Positions 12,292 through 22,140 of a stretch of 64,000 nt of DNA are shown one piece after another. Each line of letters begins with the position of its first letter. The first letter of the stretch is position 1. The position numbers and the translations under genes were made by a program. The notes under the pieces are model-generated. The model searched no databases. It worked only from the letters and a program-made list of their open reading frames with translations, and had not been told where the DNA came from. Source of the stretch: Azolla caroliniana (Eukaryota > Polypodiophyta); NCBI GenBank assembly GCA_043228905.1, contig JBHGNT010000020.1:5208001-5272000 (forward strand), in the 5' to 3' direction.

Positions 12292-12450
12292 TGTGGCGGT
12301 CACATGGACCACACCCAAATTAGGCCCCTACCAAGCCCCATAATTAGAAGAGCTAATTGGAGCGGGAGAACACCCTCCACGCTAAGAGTAGTCTATAAAA
12401 TGTAACTTAGAATGTAATGGAAAGGGAGCTATTCTTGAGAGCATTTCACA
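12292..12450 (+). repeat. Ty3-1 3' LTR
   Basis: 159 bp, same ends as the 5' copy, preceded by the polypurine tract. Beyond the 14-base length difference only scattered substitutions separate the two LTRs. Confidence 0.9.
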
Positions 12451-12652
12451 GTATCATTGCTCTGTTGAGTCTCTTGGATGGTTATCATCTAAGGTTGAAG
12501 AAGAATGGAGATTACACAAATTTGTCATGGGTGGTGGCAAATCTTACAACGTAGTTGGCATTCTAAATTGCCACTTGTAGCAAAGGTCTTCATTTGGAGA
12601 GTTTTGATTGGAGGATTGCCTTTGGGATTAGCTCTAAAGCATCGTGGACTAG
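12451..12652 (+). pseudogene. LINE-1 middle segment, start of zf-RVT region
   Basis: Lies between Ty3-1 and Ty1-1. One frame gives KVFIWRVLIGGLPLG and ALKHRGL, the hallmark entry to the zinc-binding region after plant LINE reverse transcriptases. Flanked by the GTAT duplication on the left (12451-12454) and ACTAG on the right (12648-12652). Confidence 0.75.
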
Positions 12653-12757
12653 TGTTAAGAATTAGTTAAGTAATTAAGCAAGGATTAATTAGTACCTAAT
12701 TATGTGATTAGTTGATAAGCGGAAGATTAAGTGATATGTGTGTGTGTGTGAGAGAGA

Positions 12758-12811
<54 letters not shown>

Positions 12812-13112
12812 CACTTATGAACAACACAAGATGGGGGATGAGTAACTATATTAAATTAGCTTTATCAGCATCAAATACAAAAATACCTACAATGAGGTAT
12901 ATATAGATCTCATGTGTGAGGATAATATAGGTACAAAAGTGTAAGTCCTATATTAAATGTACTTGGGAGTGGAGGATCTAGAATATCCCAATTAAGTACA
13001 AGGTCCTATTAAGTCGTTATAGTCAACACTTCTAACTAGATTCTATCTAGGTAACTACGAAGTTATATGGTTGACTAACTAACTAAACTAAGTTGAGCTT
13101 GATCTCTCAACA
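12653..13112 (-). repeat. Ty1-1 3' LTR (minus-strand element)
   Basis: 460 bp, from TGTTAAGAATTAG to CTCAACA on the plus strand, with a TG/GA microsatellite at 12736-12809. In element orientation it starts TGTTGAGAGATCAAGCTCAA. Confidence 0.9.
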
Positions 13113-13937
13113 CGCCCCCTCAAGCTCAAGTGTGAGGCGTCCAACATCCGCTTTGGCTTTCGTTGGCTTCGTGTGCTTCCGTCCGGGCTTCGTCTTTCTT
13201 CGTCGTGGCAATCTCAGTTCCTCCCCCTCAAGCCGGTGATGAAGGCTTGTAGTGTGTGGGTGATAGTCCATTACTTCCACCCATCGTGGGTTACGAGCTG
13301 CTTCAATGGAGCTCTTGGGCTCTTGTTCAGCCGTTACCTTCATCGCAAAGGCGTAATGATGGGCCATGTACTCATTGTAGCCGTGCCGAGCGACGGGGTT
13401 CTTAGCTCTAGATGAGCGTCGAAGTTTTTCACTCACCGATGTGAGCGACTTCTTTACTCTGGGTGTCCGCATGATGGGTACACCGAACTCATTGTCTAGT
13501 GAGGGAGCCGATCCATCCGAATCATTGTCGTCGGGGTGGTCGACTTCGTATTCGGGCATCTTACCTTTGCCTTTCTCCAAGTTCGTACTTGGCCGCGACG
13601 TGCTTGGGTCGCGTGGGGGCTCTTGTGGCCCACTAGGTTTTGCCGTAATCGGACTTTCTTCGAACATGTATTCAAAGCGATCTCCATCTTTTACCTGTTG
13701 TTCGGCGGATTCCGGGTCGAGCGGAGTTAGAGTCGTAGTTGTCTCTGGTGCGTACCAGGATGCGGACTCGTCGAAGACTACGTCTCGACTTAGCCAAACC
13801 GCTTGGGTAGAAGGGTTGTAGCACTTGTATGCCTTCTTCTCGGACGAATATCCTATGAGGATACATTCCTCCGACTTCGCGTCAGGCTTCTGTCGGCTTT
13901 CGTTCGGGATGCGTACATTCGCAATGCTTCCGAACAC
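13107..13937 (-). pseudogene. Ty1-1 integrase C-terminus fused to the element end
   Basis: Uninterrupted 276-residue frame. It starts in the integrase/RT linker (ECILIGYSSEKKAYKCYNP, SRDVVFDE), passes a Ser/Pro/Asp-rich spacer and the RT entry (GYNEYMAHHYAFAMK). At EAARNPRWVEVMD it switches to an unrelated basic tail (RRRKTKPGRKHTKPTKAK), and it ends at the polypurine tract. Compared with Ty1-2 and Ty1-4, all of RT and RNase H are missing at this point. The open frame across the deletion is notable. Confidence 0.75.
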
Positions 13938-13999
13938 CTTGAGGTGTGACAGGATCGACTTCCTTCCAACGAGGAGCTCGTAGGGAGTTAGCTCATGGA

Positions 14000-14917
14000 C
14001 TGCATTGGTGGTGCACCGGTTAATGAGATAGACTGTCGTGGATGCCGCTTCGGCTCAATAGAAATTCGGCATGTGCTTCTCATGCATCATGGCGCCTGCT
14101 ACCTCGAGTATTTGCCGATTTTTCCTTTCGGCGACTCCATTTTGTTGGGGTGTGTGTCGGCATGAGAATTCTCTGCGAATGCCTTCACTTTGGAGGTGAG
14201 GTGAATTTGTCGGAGAAGTACTCCTTTCCTCCATCCGATCGTAGGCATCGAATGTGCCGACCGGTTTCTTTTTCGACTTGCCCCTTGAGCTTTTGGAAGT
14301 GGGAGAACACTTTGTTCTTCTTCTTCATCGGATAGATCCATGCGTAGCGCGAGTAATCGTTGATGAAGGTTACGTAGTATCGGCATTCGCCGATCGTCGG
14401 CGTTTGAGCCGGTCCCCATACATCTGAATGTATGACGTCGAGGAGGCCTTTGCTTGCGTGGCTCTCCTTCGGGAATGGGAGTCGATGTTGTTTGCCGAGT
14501 TGACACGCTTCGCATACTCGGTCGACTCGTTTCGACTCGAATGTTAGAAGTCCAATGACGACTCCCTTGGTTTGCATCGCTCGAAGCCGTTGGAGGTTTA
14601 TGTGGCCGATTCTTTTGTAACACTACTCGATGCTTGTCTCGGTTTTGAGACCTTTGGCGTACATTGCCGATTTCACCTCATTCGAATCGAGGATGAACAT
14701 TCGGTCGTCTCTTCGCCCCTAAACCATCTTTCTCAATAAAGCATCCTTCTTTGTTAAAGTGAACTTGCATGCCTTGCTCCACGATTTGGCCAACGGAGAC
14801 CAAATTCTTCGTTATTGTGTGCACGTGCAAGACATTCTTGATGCAAGTTTGTTCGCCTTCTTTCCCGAATGGGACATTGCTGATGTGCCGAATGGGGTGC
14901 GTGGTGTCATCTCCCAT
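14000..14917 (-). pseudogene. Ty1-1 GAG-pre-integrase and integrase core
   Basis: Frames 14678-14917 (TITKNLVSVGQIVEQG) and 14185-14577 (VCEACQLGKQHRLPFP, IHSDVWGP, CLRSDGGKEYFS) carry the zinc module and the first two Asp residues of the DDE triad. Stops and frameshifts lie at about 14580-14680 and near 14185. The strand-transfer glutamate region is degraded. Confidence 0.8.
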
Positions 14918-14944
14918 CTCTATGAAGCCAGGTCGATCCGGTGT

Positions 14945-15980
14945 TCATAAATCACGAAACCATTCTTCGTGAGATGTCATGTGATGTGAGGCGCTGGAGT
15001 CGACGAACCACACGTCTTCCGAGTTGGAGGTGCTTGCGGAGTTGGAGGCCGTCATAGAGTTCGCTCCATGCCTCTTTACGAACATTCCGCCACGGTCGCC
15101 GTAGTCAGAATTTGATGCGTGATTCATGAACATTCCGCTATGATTGTCATAGTCGGAGTTCGATGCGTAGTTTGTGAGTTGTCGACTTGTTGAAGCTGAC
15201 TCACTTCTCTTTTTCTGACACTCCGCCTCGTAGTGGCCGACTTTGCCACAATAATTGCAAGTTGCAGGCCTCGTTTGCCGACCATGTTCGGCGTGGAAGC
15301 TCCCCCTTCTTCTGATGGTTCCTCGATGGATTCCGTGAAGGTTTGAGTTCCCTTCGTGTGATAGGTCGAATTGACCTCTTCTATTGTCGTGACCTCCTTC
15401 TCGGCCACCGTCCGAATTTGAGAAGAACATTTGTCCTTTTGACGTCTTGCTTTTGGTTTGGACGTGGTTCTTTTCGACCAATAGCATTGATTGGAGGTCG
15501 AAGAATGAAGGAGGGTTTTCTCTCACCAAGATTGTCGTCCGTAATGGATCGAATCGTTGTGTGAGGCCGCCCAAGCATACTTGAACCATCTCGTCTTCGT
15601 CGACGTTTATTTTGATGGAGCCAAGCGAGTCACAAATGCTCTTGATCTTGGCGGTGTAGTCCGACACGAACATGTCTTTTTGCTGAATGTTGTTCAACTC
15701 TTGTCGGAGTTGACGCTTCTTTAGGTGTCTTGGTGTCTCGAATGTGGCTAAGCATGTGGTCGTGGACACATGTTGCCAAACAATACATGACTCAACTCGC
15801 CGCTTGCTCCCATGTTGCGTAGTCGGGGTTCTTTGAGTCGGGTCGATTTTCTTGAGCGCCGTTGATGTAGCTCCAATACCCTTGGCCGACGAGGTATTGG
15901 GTCATCTTGTACTCCCAAGATGAATAATTGCTCCGGTCTAGCTTTTCACTAGGGAGCGAGCTACCCATTTGTGTGTTCAT
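14945..15980 (-). pseudogene. Ty1-1 gag and protease
   Basis: The probable start ATG is at 15980-15978 (MNTQMGSSLPSEKLDRSNY), 172 bases inside the element from the LTR. The first frame ends with a stop near 15792. A deletion of about 20 codons relative to Ty1-2 removes the WENLRKIF segment. The frame at 15769-14945 then holds the UBN2-type gag core, an intact zinc knuckle CNYCGKVGHYEAEC and the protease start WFVDSSASHHMTSH, with the active-site DSG changed to DSS. Confidence 0.8.
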
Positions 15981-16151
15981 GTTGATTGTAGTGTCCTCTC
16001 TTCTTTTGCTTTTCTTCCTTCGATCACGTACATGTGCTACGTAGTGGCAATACGGTAGCCGATAGCCGGATTTTGTCGTCGGCGTCTCGAACACACAATC
16101 AAGGAGTCGGGTGGGCTTAGTGAATTTTCTAAACCACACACTCTGATACCA

Positions 16152-16240
16152 TGTTAAGAATTAGGTAAGTAATTAAGCAAGGATTAATTAGTACCTAATT
16201 ATGTGATTAGTTGATAAGCGGAAGATTAAGTGATATGTGT

Positions 16241-16328
<88 letters not shown>

Positions 16329-16648
16329 CACTTATGAACAACACAAGATGGGGGATGAGTAACTATATTAAATTAGCTTTATCATCATCAAATACAAAAA
16401 TACCTACAATGAGGTAGGTATATATAGATCTCATGTGCAAGGTGCACATGTGTGAGGATAATATAGGTACAAAAGTGTAATTCCTATATTAAATGTACTT
16501 GGGAGTGGAGGACCTAGAATATCCCACTTAAGTACAAGGTCCTATTAAGTCGTTATAGTCAACACTTCTAACTAGATTCTATCTAGGTAACTACGAAGTT
16601 ATATGGTTGACTAACTAACTAAACTAAGTTGAGCTTGATCTCTCAACA
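16152..16648 (-). repeat. Ty1-1 5' LTR (minus-strand element)
   Basis: 497 bp, same ends as the partner LTR; the extra length is mainly an expanded TG/GA microsatellite at 16236-16326 plus a short GTGCAAG-type insertion. Otherwise very similar to the other LTR, so a fairly recent insertion. Confidence 0.9.
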
Positions 16649-17150
16649 ACTAGCAATGGGTAATTGCTTTTTTTTGCACTGTTCAAATGGAAGGTATTAC
16701 TCATCGATTTATACAATGCTCGATTGCTTCTCAGATTTGGAGTTACAATTCTCAAATTTGGCAAGGTTTATCACAGTGTTATTTGACACCTAGACAGTGG
16801 GTGTTTGCACAATTTACACAGGTAGACCCAAAGTCAGAGATGGAGATTGTTTTTCTATTTTTGAGATATTGGGGATTGCGTCATAATTGGAATATGCGCA
16901 AAGCTTTTGTATTCGATGGTAGACATGGAGTGAAAGCATATCTACGAAAGTTGAAGGGAGTACTAATGTGACAATTTTCTTTATTGGAGCAAATGGAAAT
17001 CCTTTCCTTGGTGGAATGTTCGTCTTGCCTATTGGTAATTCAACATGTTCCATTACCCATGTAGTGTAGTGTAGTTAGTGGGTGACCATACTTCATGGTC
17101 ACACCCATTGTAAGTAGTGTTTTTTACACACATTTATTAATATAATTGTG
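16649..17150 (+). pseudogene. LINE-1 C-terminus and 3' end
   Basis: Begins with the second ACTAG copy (16649-16653). The frame from 16687 holds HRFIQCSIASQIW, then WNMRKAFVFDG, matching the end of the zinc-binding domain and the following linker of plant LINE ORF2. It stops at 16971. The remainder is AT-rich 3' sequence without a clear poly(A) tail. Confidence 0.7.
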
Positions 17151-17169
17151 TGTTTTCACCAAAAGAGAG

Positions 17170-17194
17170 AGGGGGCGGGGGGGGGGGGGGGGGG
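17170..17194. repeat. Homopolymer G run at the LINE-1/LINE-2 boundary
   Basis: A (GA)n stub followed by about 18 consecutive G with one C. It lies between the 3' ends of two oppositely oriented LINEs. Run length may be affected by sequencing error. Confidence 0.7.
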
Positions 17195-17304
17195 AGAGAA
17201 TTAGAATTTTGATCGTCCATAAAGAGGCCAAATTTGACCTATGGGACCAGAGTATACATGTGTTCTTGATATATGTCTCCTTCCTAAGAAGAGGTATTCA
17301 TATG

Positions 17305-19485
17305 TTAAAGCACAAAGTCTCTATGTGTTAATAAAGCATACACATATGAGCTCAACCTTCTAGGTGGTGTCTTAAGTATGGATCTTAAGTTATCACTCCC
17401 TCTTAGTATGTCAACATATCTTGAACGAATTGCACTATATGTCGAGCATGTGAAGAGCAAGTGACATTCATCCTCTACCATGCCTTCATTGCATACTTTA
17501 CATGTCTTCAAATTCGTTACATTTTCAGACCATGATGCAACTTCAATACCTAACTTGTGAGATTGAGTGCGAAGTAGTGTAAGGGCTCTACGAGCATTGC
17601 TACTCATATTGGTAATGAGATAAGGTTAGATACGATCAATAGACATTCTTGCTTTATATTGAGACCAACATTCAGGGTTGACATTTGCAATGTAGTATTC
17701 TAGTTTTGTCCTCTTAGCATCCTCCCACTTCATCCTTAATGATTCCACCAACCTTTCCTCAATCATTACATATTGCATAGCATTGCCTGAAAGCTCTAAA
17801 AGATCATCCACATCCTATCTTCTAAACCATTTCTTTATGTCAACAACCCAACCAGATGAGAGAATCTTACTTTTATGATTCTTTTGTAGCTTACATCCAA
17901 CATTCCAAGACAGATGTGGTAATCGATGATTCGACATATTCTTGACTTTTGTAATGTATTTATATAATCTTTGGAGTGCCAATAGTTCTATGGGTTGAAT
18001 ACCCGTTTCCAAGAGCATAACCTAGTAAGAGGTAGTGCATTTAACTCCTAATTGCCTCCTTAAAAACATCTTTTGAATTTTCTCAATCTCGTTCCATGCA
18101 TCAAGAGAGATGGTGCCACCCCATACTTCTACTCCATAAAGCAATACTTGAGTTACCATGGCATTGAACAACATTAATTTTACTTCCCATCCACAAGTAT
18201 CACTTTGGTTGCATTGGTTCTCCAAAAGGTAATATGATTTCCAACTGGCTTGGAGTCTAGAATCAAAGCATGCACTCCATTTATTTGTGGCGGGTACATC
18301 AATACCAAGATATTTAAAGCTTTGAACAAATTGTATATGTTTACCTTTATATGTGAGCATAGGGTAATGATGAGGTTGGATGGTTTGCACTACCATCATT
18401 TTTGTTTTCTCCACATTCACTGCTAGTCCACTACTATGGCAAAATTCTTCTAATACCCCAAGTAAATGTTGCATACTATCAACATCATATGAGAAGAGTA
18501 CCACATCATCTGCATATAGAAGCAATAAGATAACACGTTGCATCAAATTGGGGCCATTCAATCCTTCTTCTCTTGCAACCTTATTCACCACTTCTTCTAA
18601 TTTATCAATACATAAGCCAAAGAGTGTGGGTGATAGTGGACATCCTTGCTTGACCCTCATGTTACTTAAAAAGCTCTTTGAGAATCCACTATCCATTTTT
18701 AGTTGGCATTTAACTTGTTCATATAGGCGTGCAACCGCAACTCGGTACTCTAATGGCATGTCAATGTCTACCATTCTATTCCAAAGCTCACTTCGTGGTA
18801 CGGTATCAAAAGCTTTCTTGAAATCAACAAAACAACAATAAAGTGTTTTTCCTCGTAGTCGACTCTCTTCCATGATTACTCTTAATGTGAGCAAATGATC
18901 CACGATGGAGTGTTTTGGTCTAAATCCGGCTTGCCCAAGTGCTCTTTTGCTTGTACTCTCAGCCCATGTGCTTATCTTTTGCTCCATAATAGTACTATAA
19001 AATTTAGCAATAGTTAAGCTCACCATTATTGTACGATAATTTGCTACTTGATTCTTATCTCCGCCTTTAAATATTGGTTTAATCCAATTCATAAGCCAAT
19101 CATTTGGAAATCCTTGTTTTATAGCTTGCTCTAAAATTGTCATTATCCAATGACAAGTGTGTGGCATTGTACATTTTAAAAGCTCACTTGAGACGTAGGT
19201 TGAATCTGTTGCTTTCCCACTTGCCATCTTCTTTATTCCCTTATTGACATCATCAATATCGATACATGTATTGCATGGAGTTTCAATTTTCTCAACCATT
19301 GGAGCCACACCTTCATGCATATATAACCTTTGTACATAGTCTAGCATCTCTTCATTTGTAAAGTGACCTTTCATATCTTCTTTCTTACCCTTGAGTTGTC
19401 CCCATGCTAATTTTGGTTTGAGCTTAAACAAGTTTTTCTTTTTCATCTCTTGCATTTGGAAATGTCTTCCTTTCTTTCTCCTCAC
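17305..19485 (-). pseudogene. LINE-2 reverse transcriptase and zinc-binding region
   Basis: The 487-residue open frame 19485-18022 contains the RT signature blocks: PIFKGGDKNQVANYR, GQAGFRPKHSIVDH, CFVDFKKAFDTV, QGCPLSPTLFGLCID and the catalytic YADD (LLLYADDVVLFS). All core catalytic residues are intact. The same frame then runs through stops at about 18022, 17815 and 17626 to a CX2C..H..C motif (CKVCNEGMVEDECHLLFTC) near 17480-17540. The endonuclease-RT arrangement is that of L1/RTE-like LINEs; the exact clade was not settled. Confidence 0.85.
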
Positions 19486-19489
19486 TACT

Positions 19490-19953
19490 TTAGGGTTTAA
19501 CTATGGACTTAAACCATTTGAGATAGATCTTACATTCATCGTCGAACCAAGAATTACATGGAAAACTACACACCTTATGCCCACCCACATGTCTCTTAAA
19601 GCATTGATATCCAACATTAAGGATTATATCCTTCAAATGTTGCCAATTTTCTTTAACATCGTTGCTTAGAGAAAAATTTAACAAATGGTTCTCCACTTCA
19701 TTTGCATACATCTTAGCTTTTTCGTAGCAAGGTTGGATGATACATCTTTTTTCGTCTTTCACTTCATGACATCTAGTGGAATGTGGAATTGCAAGCTCCA
19801 AGTACAATGGCTTGTGGTCTGAGTCTGGAGATAGAGAACCAACTTTAAACACATTCACCAATGATAGATCACATGCCAACATTAATGCATAATCAACCAC
19901 ACTTCCTCCACCCGAGGATGGTAAACATGTCAGTAATTGTCTATGGTAAACAC

Positions 19954-19957
<4 letters not shown>
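19490..19957 (-). pseudogene. LINE-2 endonuclease C-terminal fragment
   Basis: 155 residues from the end of an apurinic-type (exonuclease/endonuclease/phosphatase) domain: TCLPSSGGGSVVDYALM and the catalytic LSPDSDHKPLYLEL, where the SDH motif is intact. It continues through WFDDECK to a stop at 19490, then the frame shifts into the RT frame. Confidence 0.8.

Positions 19958-20002
<45 letters not shown>
19957..20002. repeat. (GA)n microsatellite
   Basis: About 40 bases of perfect AG repeat exactly at the 5' truncation point of LINE-2 and the probable LTR start of Ty1-0. Confidence 0.95.
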
Positions 20003-20982
20003 GTAACTCAGTAACCGTCTATGGACGAAGAAGAACTCAAGGTGGTTGCCTTAGAATCTCTTGCTATACTCCTCCTTACTTTAGTGATTTTGTTTTGGAG
20101 TCTTGTGGAATCCCGTGGTTTTTCCCTCTCAAGGTTTTCCACGTTGAAAGATTTTGTGTCTCTGTACTTTGTTCTTGTCTACTGTCTCTTGGTTCTTATC
20201 TCTCTCATTTTGTACGTGTTGACCGGTTGTGGTTGGCCACATATTCATATCACTTGTAACCTAGTTTATGATGCAGATACCGCCATTCTTTGTAACATCA
20301 TGATTTTGAATAATATAGTTACACCTCTGTGGGCCTCTCTGTCTCTCTCTATTGTTCTTGTTGATCTTGCTAAGTTTATCTCAGTTCCACTCAGTTTGTT
20401 TATCTTGGTTATGTCTATCAATCTATTGCTCTTCACACTATAGTGTTGTTTCAGTTTATCTTCACTAACAACCATTCCCAACATATGGTATCAGAGCGAA
20501 GGTTAGTATCCGTTGCCATTTTTCATCAGTCTCATCACTAGCACTCTTGCTTTTCACCACTAAAGACTTCAAGATTTCTGAAAACATATTGAACTGACTC
20601 TCCAAGATTTCTGTTGGATATCTAAATCTTCTAATTGGCAACTATAGATTTACATCTTGTGAGAAGAAGAGACACATTGCCGATTTTCACTCTATCCTGC
20701 TAGACCAAACTTCAAGTAGGCCACTCGGTTATACCTCTTCGTTAGTTTTAGTCACTCAAAGTGGAATCTTGAACTAGTAGGCACCATCCGTGCTCAATTC
20801 AACTAAGCAACATTCGGGTAGACTAATTAGCTCTGTTCCATTATATGTTGTAGCCATTCCGAGCAAGATCGACAATCCAATCAACATAATTTGTGCCTAA
20901 TTCAGCCAGTCAACACTCCAGATAGACTAGTTGGCTCTACTCCAAGTTTTGGTCATAGCCACTTCGGATAGGACAAGCCGAC
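20003..20982 (+). mobile_element. Ty1-0: Copia 5' LTR and leader remnant
   Basis: The sequence up to CCATTCCCAACA (20483) followed by TGGTATCAGAGC at 20486-20497 is a classic LTR end plus initiator tRNA-Met primer site. The LTR start is uncertain (TGTAACTCAG at 20003 is a candidate). The leader 20498-20982 is interrupted by Ty3-2, preceded by CCGAC. No coding part of this element was found in the window. Confidence 0.6.
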
Positions 20983-21432
20983 TGTTACGGGCATGACCAT
21001 ATAATATCATGTGGTGAGAATTTACCGTAGTATTCTATACACGTGAATAAAGTGTGAGGGTTAAACGAGAGTGTAAAGAAGGGGAGGATTACTTTTAATC
21101 CTCGGGATTACTTTTAATGGACAAGTGTGAACTTGCCTGGGGGCCTTAGGTCAGGCTATAAATATGAGGCCAAACTACCCTCATTTGACACATTATCGAC
21201 TACGTTGAGACTTTGACATTGTGGTGGGTCAACTCTTATAGCGAGCGCGCCAACACCAGGTAGGACTTGACGCCACGACGGTGGTATGAGATGCTAATCG
21301 AGACTCAAGTCCGTCTCGATCCCTTCGCTCGGGGGTGGTCAGGTGGATCGACACCCTTCTTTCTCTCTCTCCTTTCTTATTTATCTATCTTTTATCCTTA
21401 TCATATGCTTACATTAGATCTTAATTCCAACA
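20983..21432 (+). repeat. Ty3-2 5' LTR
   Basis: 450 bp, TGTTACGG to TTCCAACA. Contains GGCTATAAATATGAGG (TATA box, about 21152-21168). Followed by ATTAGTATTAGAGCTC, a degenerate tRNA-Met-type primer site. Confidence 0.85.
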
Positions 21433-21663
21433 ATTAGTATTAGAGCTCATGTTTCTAATGTTTCTTTTGTTGGTTTTTGTTTTGTTCTTGATGGAAGGTG
21501 ATCGATCGACGTGTGGTCAACCTTGATCTAGATAACGATCAACAAAGGAACTTCGGTAACTCTTTCTTATTTTTTTTCTATTCTTTCTTCTCCCAATCTA
21601 ATAATGTATGTTAATATGTGTTTTCTGTCATTGATTCAATGATGTTGTAGTGGTAATTAATTG

Positions 21664-22046
21664 TGTTGAGCGGCAAGCTCAACCAGATCCGGATCGGCTA
21701 ATAAGCCTAAGCCGGTGAGCCAGGTAGTCGGGTCAGAGTAGTAACCAGAAGCCTAGTAGTAGCCTAGAATACTAGGTAATCATAGTTTCGTAGTTAGTGT
21801 CAAACGCTCGTGTGAGCATTGAAGTACATTGTACTTCTGTCAGTCCTTCTAAGGACTTGTATAAATAGTGTTGTTGAGCACGTTGTATGTACAGAGAATT
21901 TTTTGTAATAGAAGAACCGTTGTCTGCTCTCTCTATCTCTCTTGCGGACTCATTGTTAATCTATCTCTCACACACACACACTCTATCTCTGTTGCTATCT
22001 GTCTGAGCTGGTATTGATCAAATGCTTCCGCACTTTGACGTTTTCA
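21664..22046 (+). repeat. Ty1-2 5' LTR
   Basis: 383 bp, TGTTGAGCGGCAAGCTCAAC to GACGTTTTCA. TATA-like GTATAAATAG at about 21860-21869, CT-rich downstream part. Confidence 0.9.
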
Positions 22047-22140
22047 TGGTATCAGAGCACAAGGGTTGAGAACCTCTACAGCCGACATACGCCTTTGAAG
22101 ACGAACCCTAGCACCCGGTAACAACAGACAGATAGAAGAT

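Larger units (their letters stand above)
7712..12450 (+). mobile_element. Ty3-1: Gypsy-type LTR retrotransposon of unusual type
   Basis: LTRs at 7712-7884 and 12292-12450, polypurine tract CAAGGGGGAAC at 12281-12291, and a 4-bp duplication GTAT at 7708-7711 and 12451-12454. Order is gag, protease, RT, RNase H, integrase. The plus strand is C-rich and G-poor, unlike the LINE around it. The LTRs are very short, no chromodomain is visible after integrase, and RT/integrase motifs differ from every other Gypsy element in the window. Many stops make it inactive. Inserted in LINE-1. Confidence 0.9.
12653..16648 (-). mobile_element. Ty1-1: internally deleted Copia element lacking RT and RNase H
   Basis: LTRs at 12653-13112 and 16152-16648, duplication ACTAG at 12648-12652 and 16649-16653. 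The primer site reads TGGTATCAGAG (initiator tRNA-Met type) on the minus strand just left of 16152. The polypurine tract TTGAGGGGGCG lies just right of 13112. Coding on the minus strand: gag, zinc knuckle, protease, integrase, then the linker to RT, which jumps straight to the polypurine tract. Only about 4.0 kb long. Inserted in LINE-1. Confidence 0.9.
6636..17150 (+). mobile_element. LINE-1: 5'-truncated non-LTR retrotransposon, split by two insertions
   Basis: Three segments (6636-7711, 12451-12652, 16649-about 17150) read as one L1-type polyprotein C-terminal half when Ty3-1 and Ty1-1 are ignored. The first junction restores NLLY|HCSVESLGW across the GTAT duplication. The second joins KHRGL to a CX..H..C zinc-binding segment, with one frameshift in a T-run. 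The 5' end stops at a GA microsatellite, so endonuclease and most of the RT are missing. The 3' end lies in AT-rich sequence near 17150. Confidence 0.8.
17200..19957 (-). mobile_element. LINE-2: non-LTR retrotransposon with endonuclease tail, RT and zinc region
   Basis: Minus-strand element, 5'-truncated inside its endonuclease at a (GA)n run (19957-20000). Its 3' end is at about 17200-17300. The coding region is one continuous frame from 19485 to 17305 apart from three in-frame stops. A frameshift separates this from the endonuclease piece. Much less decayed than LINE-1. Confidence 0.85.

Noticed and set aside
13441-13821. 126-residue plus-strand frame
   Set aside because: Antisense to the Ty1-1 pol linker, which has the recognisable Copia motifs.
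18380-18841. 153-residue plus-strand frame
   Set aside because: Exact antisense shadow of the LINE-2 reverse transcriptase, with no independent motif.
20021-20443. 140-residue hydrophobic open frame with several membrane-like segments
   Set aside because: It lies wholly inside the Ty1-0 LTR and ends just before the primer site; the T- and C-rich LTR composition alone gives Leu/Ile/Val/Ser-rich translation.
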